A stretch of 64,000 bases of DNA, taken from positions 372,001 through 436,000 of the forward strand of contig NZ_CP046640.1 in the NCBI RefSeq assembly GCF_017751145.1. Direction: 5' to 3'. Positions 1 through 9,075 of this stretch are shown one piece after another. Under the pieces are notes generated by a model. It was given only the letters and a program-made list of their open reading frames with translations, had not been told where the DNA came from and ran no database searches. Both the position numbers and the translations under genes were made by a program. Each line of letters opens with the position of its first letter. The first letter of the stretch is position 1. Source of the DNA: Iocasia fonsfrigidae (GTDB lineage Bacteria > Bacillota > Halanaerobiia > Halanaerobiales > DTU029).

Positions 1-2
1 AA

Positions 3-2159
3 ATAAATAATGATATAAAAATAATACCGATTATGGATCAGGCAGAATATATTGAGGATTCTATCAGTAATGTGACCACCAGTGCTATTTATGGGGGAGT
101 GCTGGCTGTACTGGTTTTGTTCCTCTTTCTGAGGAATATCAGGAGTACCTTAATTATCGCCACAGCAATTCCGGTTTCAGTAATTACTACCTTTATGCTG
201 CTTTATTTTAATGACTTAACTTTAAATATGATGACCTTGGGTGGATTGGCCCTGGGGGTAGGAATGTTGGTTGATAATTCTATTGTAGTTCTGGAGAATA
301 TCTTTCGCTATCGGGTAGAGGGTTTATCCAGGAAAGAGGCAGCTCATAAAGGGAGTCTGGAAGTTGGTATGGCTATACTGGCTTCTACCTTGACTACTGT
401 GATTGTTTTTCTTCCGGTCTTTTTCGTGGAAGGTATGGCTTCACAGTTGTTTAGAGAGCTGTCACTGACAGTCGCTTTTTCTCTCCTGGCTTCGCTGCTG
501 GTATCTTTAACACTAATACCAGTTATGTCTTCCAAGATACTCAAGGTTAAGAAAGTAGAGGTTGAACGGCATCAGAATTCTTCCAGAATGGGAAGGGTAA
601 AATCGTTTTACCGTTCTACACTAGATTGGAGTCTGTCACACCGCTGGTTGATAGTAGTTATTACCTTGGTAGCTTTTATTGGTAGTATTTCATTATTTCC
701 TATGATCGGGACGGAGTTTATCCCTGAATCTGATACAGGAGAGATAAATATAAGTGCTGAATTACCCCTTGGTTCTTCCCTGGAGAGTACTGATCGGGTT
801 GCCAGGGAGATTGAAAAAGTTGTCCTGGATACTCCTGAAGTCAAAAATTTGCTGGTAAATGTAGGTTCTTCAGGTATGATGGGTATGGAAGGTAGTGAAA
901 GTGAAACAGCCAGTTTTTATCTTCAATTAGTAGACCTAAATGAAAGAGAGCGCTCAACCCAGGAAATTATTGAGGCCTTAAGAAATGATTTATCAATCCC
1001 TGGAGTTGAAATCAATATTGAGACTGAAGGTATGTCAATGGGAGGCAGTGGAAAACCGATATCTATCATGGTCAAAGGTGATGACTTAGTCGTTCTAGAG
1101 AGATTAGCTCGACAAATAAGTGATGAAATAAGAAATCTTGAGGGTGTAAGAGAGGTTGAAGACAGTCTTTCTGAAGGAAGGCCTGAGATGCAGGTTGAGA
1201 TAAATAGAACCCTTGCCTCTAAATATGGACTCAGGGTTAGTCAGATAGGTGAGGCAATTAATACAGCAATCAGTGGGAGTGTTGCTACCCAGTATGAGAT
1301 TGGTGGAGAAGAGTATGATATAACTGTTAAATTGGCCGAAGAGGATATTGATAGTCCGGCTCAGGTCAGGGAATTATTGCTATCTTCATCAACTGGTGCT
1401 CTGGTTCCTCTAGAAGACATTGCTTCTTTTAAGGTAGAAGAAGGTCCTAAAGAAATCCTGCGGGAAAATCAGGTTAGATATGCTCAGATTGGTGCCTCTT
1501 TATATGGTAGGAGTTTGGGAGAGGTAATGGGTGAAATACAGGGTAGATTGTCTGAGAATCTTCAGCTGCCCTCAGGCTATGAACTGGACTATGGTGGTGA
1601 ATTCGAGCAAATGCAGGAATCTTTCACCAGTCTGGCCCTTGCCTTATTGCTGGCCCTGGTACTAGTATATATGGTAATGGCATCACAGTTTGAATCACTA
1701 TTACATCCACTGGTAATAATGTTTACCGTACCGATGGCTGCTATTGGTGTTATGCTCGGCCTAGTTATTACAGGAAATAATATTTCAGTGGTGACTATAA
1801 TTGGTATTATTATGCTGGCAGGTATTGTAGTAAACAATGCTATTGTACTGGTAGATTATATTAATCATTTACGCAGTACTGGTATGACTGTCAGGGAGGC
1901 CATCCTGGAGGCAGGACCAATTCGTCTGCGGCCTATCTTTATGACTGCCCTGACAACAATACTGGCTATGCTGCCGATGGCTATTGGACTGGGTGAGGGC
2001 TCTGAAGTACAGTCCCCAATGGCTATTGTGGTAATCGGTGGTCTGTCAGTAGCTACTCTCCTGACGCTCTATGTAGTGCCTAGTATATATTCACTATTAA
2101 CAGGTTTTAGCAGGAGGGTAAAGAATAGGTTTAGTGGTGGAAAGAAATTGAGTTCGTAA
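3..2159 (+). CDS. RND-family efflux transporter, 3' part (5' end outside window)
   Basis: Inner-membrane proton-coupled exporter of the AcrB/SwrC-like hydrophobe efflux type. The frame is open to the left edge, so the ATG at 33 is internal and roughly the first 300 residues of a protein of about 1,020 are missing. The visible part starts just before TM2. It contains the TM4 motif with VDNSIVVLEN, where the Asp is the proton-relay residue, then a second periplasmic loop of about 300 residues, then the C-terminal membrane half with NNAIVLVDYI, equivalent to the AcrB TM10 region. The single VDN pattern fits Firmicutes multidrug RND pumps better than metal pumps of the CzcA type; substrate unknown. 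A strong terminator follows at 2192. In a cell with an outer membrane it would work with a membrane-fusion protein and TolC, probably encoded upstream. Confidence 0.93.
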   Translation: MNNDIKIIPIMDQAEYIEDSISNVTTSAIYGGVLAVLVLFLFLRNIRSTLIIATAIPVSVITTFMLLYFNDLTLNMMTLGGLALGVGMLVDNSIVVLENIFRYRVEGLSRKEAAHKGSLEVGMAILASTLTTVIVFLPVFFVEGMASQLFRELSLTVAFSLLASLLVSLTLIPVMSSKILKVKKVEVERHQNSSRMGRVKSFYRSTLDWSLSHRWLIVVITLVAFIGSISLFPMIGTEFIPESDTGEINISAELPLGSSLESTDRVAREIEKVVLDTPEVKNLLVNVGSSGMMGMEGSESETASFYLQLVDLNERERSTQEIIEALRNDLSIPGVEINIETEGMSMGGSGKPISIMVKGDDLVVLERLARQISDEIRNLEGVREVEDSLSEGRPEMQVEINRTLASKYGLRVSQIGEAINTAISGSVATQYEIGGEEYDITVKLAEEDIDSPAQVRELLLSSSTGALVPLEDIASFKVEEGPKEILRENQVRYAQIGASLYGRSLGEVMGEIQGRLSENLQLPSGYELDYGGEFEQMQESFTSLALALLLALVLVYMVMASQFESLLHPLVIMFTVPMAAIGVMLGLVITGNNISVVTIIGIIMLAGIVVNNAIVLVDYINHLRSTGMTVREAILEAGPIRLRPIFMTALTTILAMLPMAIGLGEGSEVQSPMAIVVIGGLSVATLLTLYVVPSIYSLLTGFSRRVKNRFSGGKKLSS

Positions 2160-2191
2160 TTTGAGTTTAAGTTAATAAAAATTAATCAGTG

Positions 2192-2225
2192 GGTAAGGGT
2201 TCTGGGAAAAGCCCTTACCTTTTTC
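2192..2225 (+). terminator. Rho-independent terminator after the RND gene
   Basis: Perfect 8-bp stem, GGTAAGGG (2192-2199) with CCCTTACC (2212-2219), a 12-nt loop and a run of T. It separates the efflux gene from the binding-protein gene. Confidence 0.85.
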
Positions 2226-2342
2226 GTTATTTAAATCTGGATGGTGTAGTCACTTTGATTAAGTCCAGGTGGCAAAGCTGTCTTCTTACTGTTATAATAT
2301 AAGAAGGGATAGATATTTAACTGACTGGAGGTGGGGTTTATT

Positions 2343-3281
2343 ATGCTGAATTTTAGATATACTATAGCTGTGGTCCTGTTTTTACTATTTGTTTTGTTTG
2401 TGCCGGGTTTGATTCTGGCTGAAGAGTTTCCGGTAACTATTGTTGATGATTTGGATAAGGAGATAAGAATAGATAAAAAACCGGAGAGGATTATTTCGCT
2501 GGCCCCCAGTATGACAGAACTCTTATTTGCCCTTGGTTTAGAAGATGAGGTTGTGGGGGTAACTACTCTGGCTGATTATCCGGCCGAGGCTATACTTAAA
2601 GAAAAGATAGGCACTATTGTTGACCCCAGTGTGGAAAAGATAATTTCCCTAAAACCCGATCTGGTTCTTGCTGTAGCCATAAATAAAAAAGAAACTATAA
2701 CACAGCTGAGACGACTAGGGATTAAGGTCGCTGGTTTTGATCCCCATAATATTAAGGAATCTATTGAATTGATCAAAAAGGTGGGGTTGTTAACTGGCCA
2801 GCAGGAGACTGCCTGGGTTATCACTACTGAACTGACGGATTCTCTTGCCCAGATAGAGCAGCTTGTGGCAAAGGAACTCCAGGATAGGCAGAGACCGAAG
2901 GTTTTTTATGAGATCTGGAGTAATCCTTTATATACAGCAGGGAGTGATACTTTTATTGATGATATTATAAATATAGCTGGAGGAATTAATATTGGCAGTA
3001 AGGCTGATGGAGCCTGGCCGCAGTATAGTCTGGAGGTATTAATTCTTGAGGACCCTGATGTATATATAGCCAGCCCCCATAGTTCGGCCCATAAAGTAAC
3101 AGTGGAAAAGATTAAAAATAGAGACAATTATCAGGGTATAAAAGCCGTTAGAAATGGTAGAGTATATATAGTAGATCAGGATATAGTAAGCCGGCCTTCC
3201 CCCAGGATAATTGATGCTATCATGGAGTTTCTCAGGGCTATTCTACCTGAAGTGGCTGAGAAGGTGGGGTCTGGTAAATAG
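2343..3281 (+). CDS. Periplasmic substrate-binding protein, BtuF/FepB (cobalamin/iron-siderophore) type
   Basis: Exported helical-backbone binding protein of the class III ABC-importer type. An N-terminal hydrophobic segment ending in LILAEE looks like a signal peptide; no lipobox Cys is visible, so it is probably free in the periplasm of this diderm cell. The mature part opens with a TIVDDLDKEIRI strand and the PERIISLAPSMTELLFALG signature seen in BtuF and FepB, followed by two Rossmann-like lobes. GGAGGTG at 2327-2333 lies 9 nt before ATG 2343, so this start is preferred over the GTG at 2331 that overlaps the Shine-Dalgarno. No permease or ATPase gene adjoins it, so it is an orphan component. 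The ligand could be cobalamin, haem or a ferric siderophore; sequence alone cannot decide. Confidence 0.88.
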   Translation: MLNFRYTIAVVLFLLFVLFVPGLILAEEFPVTIVDDLDKEIRIDKKPERIISLAPSMTELLFALGLEDEVVGVTTLADYPAEAILKEKIGTIVDPSVEKIISLKPDLVLAVAINKKETITQLRRLGIKVAGFDPHNIKESIELIKKVGLLTGQQETAWVITTELTDSLAQIEQLVAKELQDRQRPKVFYEIWSNPLYTAGSDTFIDDIINIAGGINIGSKADGAWPQYSLEVLILEDPDVYIASPHSSAHKVTVEKIKNRDNYQGIKAVRNGRVYIVDQDIVSRPSPRIIDAIMEFLRAILPEVAEKVGSGK

Positions 3282-3366
3282 TTTTTTAAATATTTGCAGG
3301 AAAATTTACTTTTTTGTTGAATATTATAAAAGTTAAGTCTAATCCTGTACAAATAAGGGAATATTC

Positions 3367-3393
3367 TTGACACCGGCCTCTGTTATCTATAAG
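3367..3393 (+). promoter_or_regulatory. Possible sigma-A promoter for the hutP-like gene
   Basis: A perfect -35 hexamer TTGACA (3367-3372) is followed by TATAAG (3388-3393) with a short 15-nt spacer. It lies 35 nt upstream of the GTG start at 3428 and could drive the HutP-like gene and the LPS operon behind it. The short spacing lowers confidence. Confidence 0.4.
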
Positions 3394-3427
3394 GGCTTAA
3401 ATAAATAAGTTATAAGGAGTGAGTTAA

Positions 3428-3898
3428 GTGGATTTATCAGATTTCAAGATTAGTGACTTTATTAATATTGAAGGGGAACAATCTCTGGGAAAGGTGGCTT
3501 CTATTCTATCTATTATTGATGATAAATATGATGTTCAGATTATTAATGTACTGAAAAAAGAGGGTTATAAACCTGTTATTACCAGGGCTGGTGGTAAAGG
3601 TGAGGATTTTAAAAATAAGATATTGAGAAATTGCCTTGGCGCTGCTATTAAAGGTAAAGTAATTAGTGAGACTATTCAGGATCAGCGTGTTTTGACCCGT
3701 TGTGTTGAAAGGGCTATGGTTGATTTCAACAGCCCGATGACCAGTATATCTGGTGCTGGTATTAAGATAGGAATTGTCAGTAAGGGGAAACACCTGGCAG
3801 TGGCTTTATATGGTAAACTTGGTATCCCAGGACTTGATGTGGATCATGAGATCTCTGGCATGGGTATTCATTATTATGGATTAATAGATAATAATTAA
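3428..3898 (+). CDS. HutP-like RNA-binding regulator
   Basis: 156-residue protein resembling the Bacillus HutP antiterminator, which binds RNA with L-histidine and Mg2+. The best match is the C-terminal strand-turn region (HLAVALYGKLGIPGLDVDHE then GMGIHYY), which parallels the HutP AVSLYGTIGAP...HETFGVGINH block and keeps the His before Glu. In the helix where HutP has its other two metal-binding histidines, this protein has RVLTRCVERA, so the ligand may differ. The GTG start is supported by AAGGAGTGAG a few bases upstream. No histidine-utilisation genes are nearby. It stands alone at the head of the LPS cluster, 40 nt before msbA, suggesting a role in controlling that operon or a leftover position. 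Family assignment fairly sure; function inferred. Confidence 0.75.
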   Translation: MDLSDFKISDFINIEGEQSLGKVASILSIIDDKYDVQIINVLKKEGYKPVITRAGGKGEDFKNKILRNCLGAAIKGKVISETIQDQRVLTRCVERAMVDFNSPMTSISGAGIKIGIVSKGKHLAVALYGKLGIPGLDVDHEISGMGIHYYGLIDNN

Positions 3899-3938
3899 AC
3901 TTTAATAAATACAGTATTAATAGTAGGAGTGACTTATT

Positions 3939-5676
3939 TTGTCATTAATAAAAAGGATCTTGAGGTATTTATCACCTTATAAAACAAGATTATCAGCCGG
4001 GCTTGTGTCAATGGTATTCCATTCTTTTTTACAATATTCTTTGTTAAGGTTTTTCAGGATCTAATTGAAACAATTATAACGGATATTTCAGCCGGGGGGA
4101 CAGGCTTACAGAAATTAAACTGGATAGCCCTTTCCATGATCTTAATCTATTTTCTTAAAGGTATTTCTTATTATGGACAGAAATATTTGATTTCTTATGT
4201 CTCTCAGAAAGCAGTTAAAGATATAAGGGAAGAGTTGTATTCCCATCTTCAGGGATTATCACTTAGTTTTTATAATAAAAATAAGACTGGCGAGATTATA
4301 TCACGGGTTACCAATGATGTAGGAAAACTACAAAATTCAATAGTGAGTAGTGCTATTACCCTGGTTGAGCAGACACTCACCTTGCTGGGTGGTATCGCTT
4401 ATCTCTTTTATTTAAATGTAAGGTTAACATTACTCCTGGTAGTTATGATTCCTTTAATGACCTATGTGTTAGCCAAATTCAACAGAAAGATCAGGCGGGT
4501 TAGTAAAAATGTTCAGATCAGAATAGCTGATATTTCGGATATACTGCAGGAAACTCTTTCAGCTGTAAGGGTTGTTAAGTCTTTTGGGCGAGAGGATTAT
4601 GAGCTCTCCCGGTTTCAGGAGAAAAATGATTCGAATTTCCGGGCTAAGGTAAAAACAGCCCAGTATGGAGCTGTTTTAACACCGATTATTGAATTGATAG
4701 CAGCTATGGCTTTTACTGCTATATTGTGGTATGGTGGTTATGAGGTTTTCCGGGGCAGAATGCAACCGTCAGCCTTAATAGCCTATTTTACACTGCTTTT
4801 AACAATTACTTCACCATTACGTTCCATGAGTAAACTCAGTAGTACAGTGCAGAAGGCTCTAGCTGCTGCTGAGAGGGTATTTGAAACAATGGATATTCAT
4901 AATCACCTTAAAGAAGAGGTAAAAGATGCTGAAGTATTAAGCAGTGTAGAAGGACATGTGGAGTTTGTAGATGTTAGTTTTTCGTATAATAAGGGGAAGA
5001 GGTTTTAAGTGATATTAATTTACAGGCCTTACCCGGGGAGATTGTAGCCCTGGTTGGACCTAGTGGGGCCGGCAAAACAACCCTGGTTGATTTGATCCCT
5101 AAGTTTTACCAGCCTGATTCAGGGGTTATTTACCTTGATGGTAAGGATATTAACAAGGTCAATCTTGCTTCACTACGTAAGTTTATCGGTATAGTACCGC
5201 AGGAAACTGTACTTTTTAGTGGAACAATCAAGGATAATATTAGATATGGTAATTTAGAGGCATCTGATGAGGAGATAATTGTTGCTGCCAGGGCAGCTAA
5301 TGCTCATGATTTTATCATGAAATTCCCCAGGGAGTATGAATCATTAGTAGGTGAAAGGGGTGTAGGCTTATCAGGTGGTCAGCGGCAGAGAATTGCTATT
5401 GCCCGGGCAATACTAAAAAATCCCAGGATATTGATTCTTGATGAGGCCACTTCAGCCTTGGATGCCGAGTCAGAATCCCTGGTACAGGAGGCCCTTGATA
5501 GATTAATGCAGAATAGGACTACCTTTGTCATAGCCCATCGTTTAACAACTATCAAAAATGCGGATAAGATTATTGTGGTTTCAGGTGGGAGTATTAAAGA
5601 AAAAGGAACTCATGATGAATTAATAGCCCGTGGTGGGGTTTATTCCCGTTTATATCAAGGACAGTTTACAGAATAG
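3939..5676 (+). pseudogene. msbA: MsbA-like lipid A/LPS ABC exporter, reading frame broken twice
   Basis: Homodimeric lipid A flippase type: an N-terminal six-helix membrane domain fused to an ABC ATPase. TTG 3939 follows AGGAG with a 9-nt gap and opens with an RILRYLSPYKTRL head typical of MsbA. The frame shifts -1 in the T6 run at 4025-4030, continues to a stop at 5006-5008, and shifts -1 again in the T4 run at 5003-5006. Joining the three frames gives one full-length protein of about 578 residues. Walker A (GPSGAGKTT) lies just after the second break; signature LSGGQRQR and Walker B ILILDEATSALD follow. Each break equals one missing T. All protein motifs are intact, and the gene heads an otherwise healthy LPS operon, so assembly or homopolymer error is as likely as real decay. 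Confidence 0.85.
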
Positions 5677-5690
5677 AGGAAGTAGGTATA

Positions 5691-6347
5691 ATGAGAAATT
5701 TATGGAAGAGATTTCGGTTCTGGATTATACCAGTATTAGCATACATCTTTAATATTATTTCCAGCCGCTGGACAAGGCTGGATGTTTACGGCAGGGAGAA
5801 TGCAGAAAAATGTACTGACCAGTCTATTTTATTTGCTTTCTGGCATGGTAAGCTTTGGCTTCCTGCCTATTTTTTTAGAGATAGTGATTATCTGGTTTTA
5901 TCCAGCCTCAGCCGTGATGGTGAATACATGACCCGTATTTTAAAGAGATATCATTACCGGGTTATAAGGGGTTCTTCCTCACGGGGAGGCAGCCGTGCTT
6001 TACTCAAATTGATTAAGGAGATTAAAAAGGGATATTCAGGTTTTATAACACCTGACGGACCTACGGGTCCTATCCATAAAGTAAAGCCAGGGATAGTATA
6101 TCTCCAGGAAAAAGGTGGTGCAGTGATTATTCCGATTGGTGTAGCTGTAAGGTGGAAAATAACTGTTAACAGCTGGGATCGGCTTGTTTTACCATTACCT
6201 GGTACAAGAGCAGTAATGGCTTTCGGCGCCCCTGTCTATTTACCTGAAGATGAAACAATAGAAAAAAGGGCTGAAATACTGGAAGATAGTATTAATCTGG
6301 CCCAGGAAAAGGCTGAAAGAATTCTAAAAACAGGGGCTGGTGATTGA
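5691..6347 (+). CDS. DUF374 lysophospholipid acyltransferase-like protein
   Basis: 218-residue membrane-associated protein of the DUF374 family, related to PlsC/LPLAT acyltransferases. One N-terminal hydrophobic segment, then AFWHGKLWLP, which carries the catalytic-type His, SRDGEYMTRIL, RGSSSRGG, and the diagnostic ITPDGPTGP block. DUF374 genes are commonly found among lipid A and Kdo genes, and this one lies 14 nt after msbA and 3 nt before lpxK. A role in acylating a lipid A precursor or another envelope lipid is an inference from fold and context; the exact substrate is not known to me. GAGGAAGTAGG precedes the ATG. Length is typical of the family. Confidence 0.85.
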   Translation: MRNLWKRFRFWIIPVLAYIFNIISSRWTRLDVYGRENAEKCTDQSILFAFWHGKLWLPAYFFRDSDYLVLSSLSRDGEYMTRILKRYHYRVIRGSSSRGGSRALLKLIKEIKKGYSGFITPDGPTGPIHKVKPGIVYLQEKGGAVIIPIGVAVRWKITVNSWDRLVLPLPGTRAVMAFGAPVYLPEDETIEKRAEILEDSINLAQEKAERILKTGAGD

Positions 6348-6350
6348 ACC

Positions 6351-7487
6351 TTGTTTGCTGTAAAACTTGAAAATTATTTAAAAGAGTTAGTAGATGGAAA
6401 AAGGAATAAGCTGTTGGACAAGTTGTTACTGTTGATTCTTAATTTTCTGGAACAGGTCTATAAATTACTGCTCTTTTTTCGTAAAATATTATATAGCTCT
6501 GGACTTATTAAAAAGACTAAACTTGCGCCAGTGCTTATCAGTATAGGTAATATTACTGCTGGTGGAACAGGTAAAACCCCTGTGGTTAAATATCTGGCCG
6601 AGGGTCTGAATAATAAGGGGATAAATACAGCAGTGGTCAGTCGGGGTTATGGTTCAGAAACAGAAGGACCACTTCTTGTCTCAGACGGCTGTGTTGAAAC
6701 TGCTTCCTATGAGGAGGCTGGTGATGAGGCCTTAATGCTCAGCAGACTAATGGAGGGATTTCCAGTAGCAATCGGCAAAAAAAGGGCAGCTGCAGGCCGC
6801 CTGGTTCAGGAGAGATTTAAGCTTGATCTTATCCTGCTGGATGATGCTTTTCAGCACTGGCAGTTAGCCAGAGATATAGATATTGTGGTCATAGATGGTT
6901 TAAATCCCTTTGCTAACCGTCACCTTTTACCCCGTGGATATTTAAGGGAACCTCTGACAGCATTAAATCGAGGGGATATCTTTATCATTACCAGGGCTGA
7001 TTTGATAGCTGAAAGTCAGCTGCAAAAAATAAAAGAAGAAATTAGTAAGTATAATAAAACTTCTTTAATTTATACGGCAGTCTATAAATCGGTTTATCTG
7101 CGTTTCCTGGATATAGCAGGCAAAAGCAGTGTTGAACCAGTTGTTTCCCATACAGCCAGGAAGATACTTGCCTTTTCAGGTCTCGGTAACCCTGCTTCCT
7201 TTTATCAGACTCTCAATAAGAATGGGTTTAATGTGGCTGAAATGATAGAATATCCCGACCACTATCGCTACCAGGAGGATGATTTTGATTATATAGGCCG
7301 TAAGGCTTCTGAAGAGGGTATAAAACTAGTGTTGACAACTGAAAAGGATGCTGTTAAATTTAAGGATAAGATGATTAGCAGCTTGAAACTTCAGGGTATT
7401 TCTTTAGCTGTTCTGGGTATAGAATTAGAGATTAATAATGGAGCTGATTTATTAGATAAGTTGGCTGTTCAGGTAGGCAGCGTCTAA
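6351..7487 (+). CDS. lpxK: Tetraacyldisaccharide 4'-kinase (lipid A 4'-kinase)
   Basis: Phosphorylates the 4' position of the tetra-acylated glucosamine disaccharide, giving lipid IVA at the inner membrane. The P-loop GNITAGGTGKTPVV appears at about residue 65, preceded by an N-terminal membrane-anchoring helix, and the LLDDAFQHWQLARD segment supplies the DDxFQH motif of the family. Length 378 residues, slightly longer than E. coli LpxK because of an N-terminal extension. The TTG start lies 3 nt after the DUF374 stop and reuses the GGGGCTGGTG stretch at the end of that gene as a ribosome site. Its presence is firm evidence that the organism makes lipid A. Confidence 0.95.
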   Translation: MFAVKLENYLKELVDGKRNKLLDKLLLLILNFLEQVYKLLLFFRKILYSSGLIKKTKLAPVLISIGNITAGGTGKTPVVKYLAEGLNNKGINTAVVSRGYGSETEGPLLVSDGCVETASYEEAGDEALMLSRLMEGFPVAIGKKRAAAGRLVQERFKLDLILLDDAFQHWQLARDIDIVVIDGLNPFANRHLLPRGYLREPLTALNRGDIFIITRADLIAESQLQKIKEEISKYNKTSLIYTAVYKSVYLRFLDIAGKSSVEPVVSHTARKILAFSGLGNPASFYQTLNKNGFNVAEMIEYPDHYRYQEDDFDYIGRKASEEGIKLVLTTEKDAVKFKDKMISSLKLQGISLAVLGIELEINNGADLLDKLAVQVGSV

Positions 7488-7505
7488 TTAAAGGGGGATT
7501 AATAT

Positions 7506-8234
7506 ATGAAAATAATAGCAGTAATCCCGGCCAGGTATAGTTCTAGCCGTTTTCCAGGTAAAGCCCTGATTGATATTAAGGGTAAAAGCATGATTCAGCG
7601 GGTTTATGACAGGGTCAAACTGTTGGGAGAATTATTAATTGATATTATAGTAGCAACAGATGATGAGAGAATTTATAATGAAGTTAAAAACTTTGGTGGA
7701 AAGCCAGTTATGACACCATCAGACTGTCAGTCAGGTACAGACAGAATTGCTTTTGTTGCTAAAGACCTGTCCTGTGATCTGATAGTTAATGTTCAGGGGG
7801 ATGAACCTTTGTTAGAACCGGAAATGGTCAGGGCTGCAGTCAGGCCTTTTCTGGAAGATAACAGCCTGGAAATGAGCACAGTAAAAAAAGAGATTACAGC
7901 CAGGGAAGAAATAGATAACCCTAATATTGTTAAGGTAATAACTGACTTAAAGGGCGATGCCCTTTATTTTTCACGTTATCCAGTACCCTACCAGAGAAAT
8001 GAAGCAGCAAAGTATTATAAACATATTGGGCTTTATGTTTATAAAAGGGATTTTCTCTTAAAATATACCAGTCTGGAGCCTGCGCCACTTGAAAAAAGTG
8101 AATCTCTAGAACAGCTCAGGGCTCTGGAAAATGGCTATAGGATCCGGGTAGTTGAAACAGAGTATAACTCAATCGGGGTAGATGTCCCGGATGACCTGGA
8201 CAAGGTAGTGAGTATAATAGAGGGAGAGGAATAG
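7506..8234 (+). CDS. kdsB: CMP-Kdo synthetase (3-deoxy-manno-octulosonate cytidylyltransferase)
   Basis: Activates Kdo with CTP to CMP-Kdo in the cytoplasm, supplying WaaA encoded further along. The nucleotide-binding head [15 protein letters not shown] is classical for KdsB, followed by [20 protein letters not shown] (metal and CTP site) and FSRYPVPY. Length 242 residues is typical. ATG 7506 is preceded by AAAGGGGG. It is the fourth gene of the LPS operon, 18 nt after lpxK and 1 nt before kdsA. Confidence 0.96.
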   Translation: MKIIAVIPARYSSSRFPGKALIDIKGKSMIQRVYDRVKLLGELLIDIIVATDDERIYNEVKNFGGKPVMTPSDCQSGTDRIAFVAKDLSCDLIVNVQGDEPLLEPEMVRAAVRPFLEDNSLEMSTVKKEITAREEIDNPNIVKVITDLKGDALYFSRYPVPYQRNEAAKYYKHIGLYVYKRDFLLKYTSLEPAPLEKSESLEQLRALENGYRIRVVETEYNSIGVDVPDDLDKVVSIIEGEE

Positions 8235-8235
8235 T

Positions 8236-9075
8236 ATGTCATTTTCTATTAATAAGGTAAAATTAAATGAGGATATAATCTTTGGTGATTTACAAAAACC
8301 CCTGATCTTAATTGCTGGCCCCTGTGTTCTTGAGGGATATGAAAGGTCTTTAAAGATCGCAAGTAGAGTTAAAGAAATAGCAGATGCTCTAAGTATCCCC
8401 TATGTCTTTAAGGCTTCATTTGATAAGGCTAATCGTTCTTCAATCAATTCTTATAGGGGGCCTGGTCTGGAAAAAGGACTAAAACAGCTAAAAAAGATAA
8501 AAGAAGAGTTGCAAGTACCAGTTTTAACAGATATACATCAGGTAGAACAGGTTGAACCAGCTGCTGAAGTTGTTGATATTCTACAAATACCGGCCTTTCT
8601 CTGCCGGCAGACTGACCTTTTACTGGCTGCTGCCCGGACAGATTTGATAGTAAATATAAAAAAGGGTCAGTTTATGGCACCATGGGATATGGCTAAGGCT
8701 GTTGATAAAGTAGTTAGTACAGGCAGTAAGAGGATATTACTTACTGAACGTGGGGTTAGTTTTGGTTATAATAATCTGCTTGCTGATATGACTTCACTGC
8801 CGAAGATGAGGGAAATAGGATATCCTGTTGTTTTTGATGCTACCCATAGTGTACAGCGTCCTGCTGCACAAGGGGAGGTTTCAGGTGGTGATAGAGAAAT
8901 GGTTCCCTATCTGGCCCGGGCAGCTGCGGCAGTGGGGATTGATGGCCTTTTTATGGAAGTACATGATAATCCGGCAGAGGCCTTAAGTGATGGCCCTAAT
9001 ATGGTATACTTGGATGATTTAGAGGATATTTTACAACAGGTTCAGGCGATTAATAGAATTGTAAAGGATAGGTGA
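8236..9075 (+). CDS. kdsA: Kdo-8-phosphate synthase, metal-dependent class
   Basis: Condenses arabinose-5-phosphate with phosphoenolpyruvate to Kdo-8-phosphate. Conserved blocks in order: [77 protein letters not shown] and FMEVHDNP. Cys30 in AGPC occupies the metal-ligand position of the Aquifex-type enzyme, where E. coli KdsA has Asn, so this should be the metal-dependent class. 279 residues, normal length. The start is 1 nt after kdsB, and the end overlaps the possible GTG start of kdsD by 4 nt. Confidence 0.96.
   Translation: MSFSINKVKLNEDIIFGDLQKPLILIAGPCVLEGYERSLKIASRVKEIADALSIPYVFKASFDKANRSSINSYRGPGLEKGLKQLKKIKEELQVPVLTDIHQVEQVEPAAEVVDILQIPAFLCRQTDLLLAAARTDLIVNIKKGQFMAPWDMAKAVDKVVSTGSKRILLTERGVSFGYNNLLADMTSLPKMREIGYPVVFDATHSVQRPAAQGEVSGGDREMVPYLARAAAAVGIDGLFMEVHDNPAEALSDGPNMVYLDDLEDILQQVQAINRIVKDR

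Noticed and set aside
2160-2342. Cobalamin riboswitch before the BtuF-like gene
   Set aside because: The 180-nt gap holds a terminator and a -10 element and shows no B12-box or matching stems.
4025-4031. T TTT TTA slippery heptamer as programmed -1 frameshift in msbA
   Set aside because: Phase is right, but the gene needs a second, non-slippery shift at 5003-5006, and no frameshifting is known for MsbA; kept only as an alternative.
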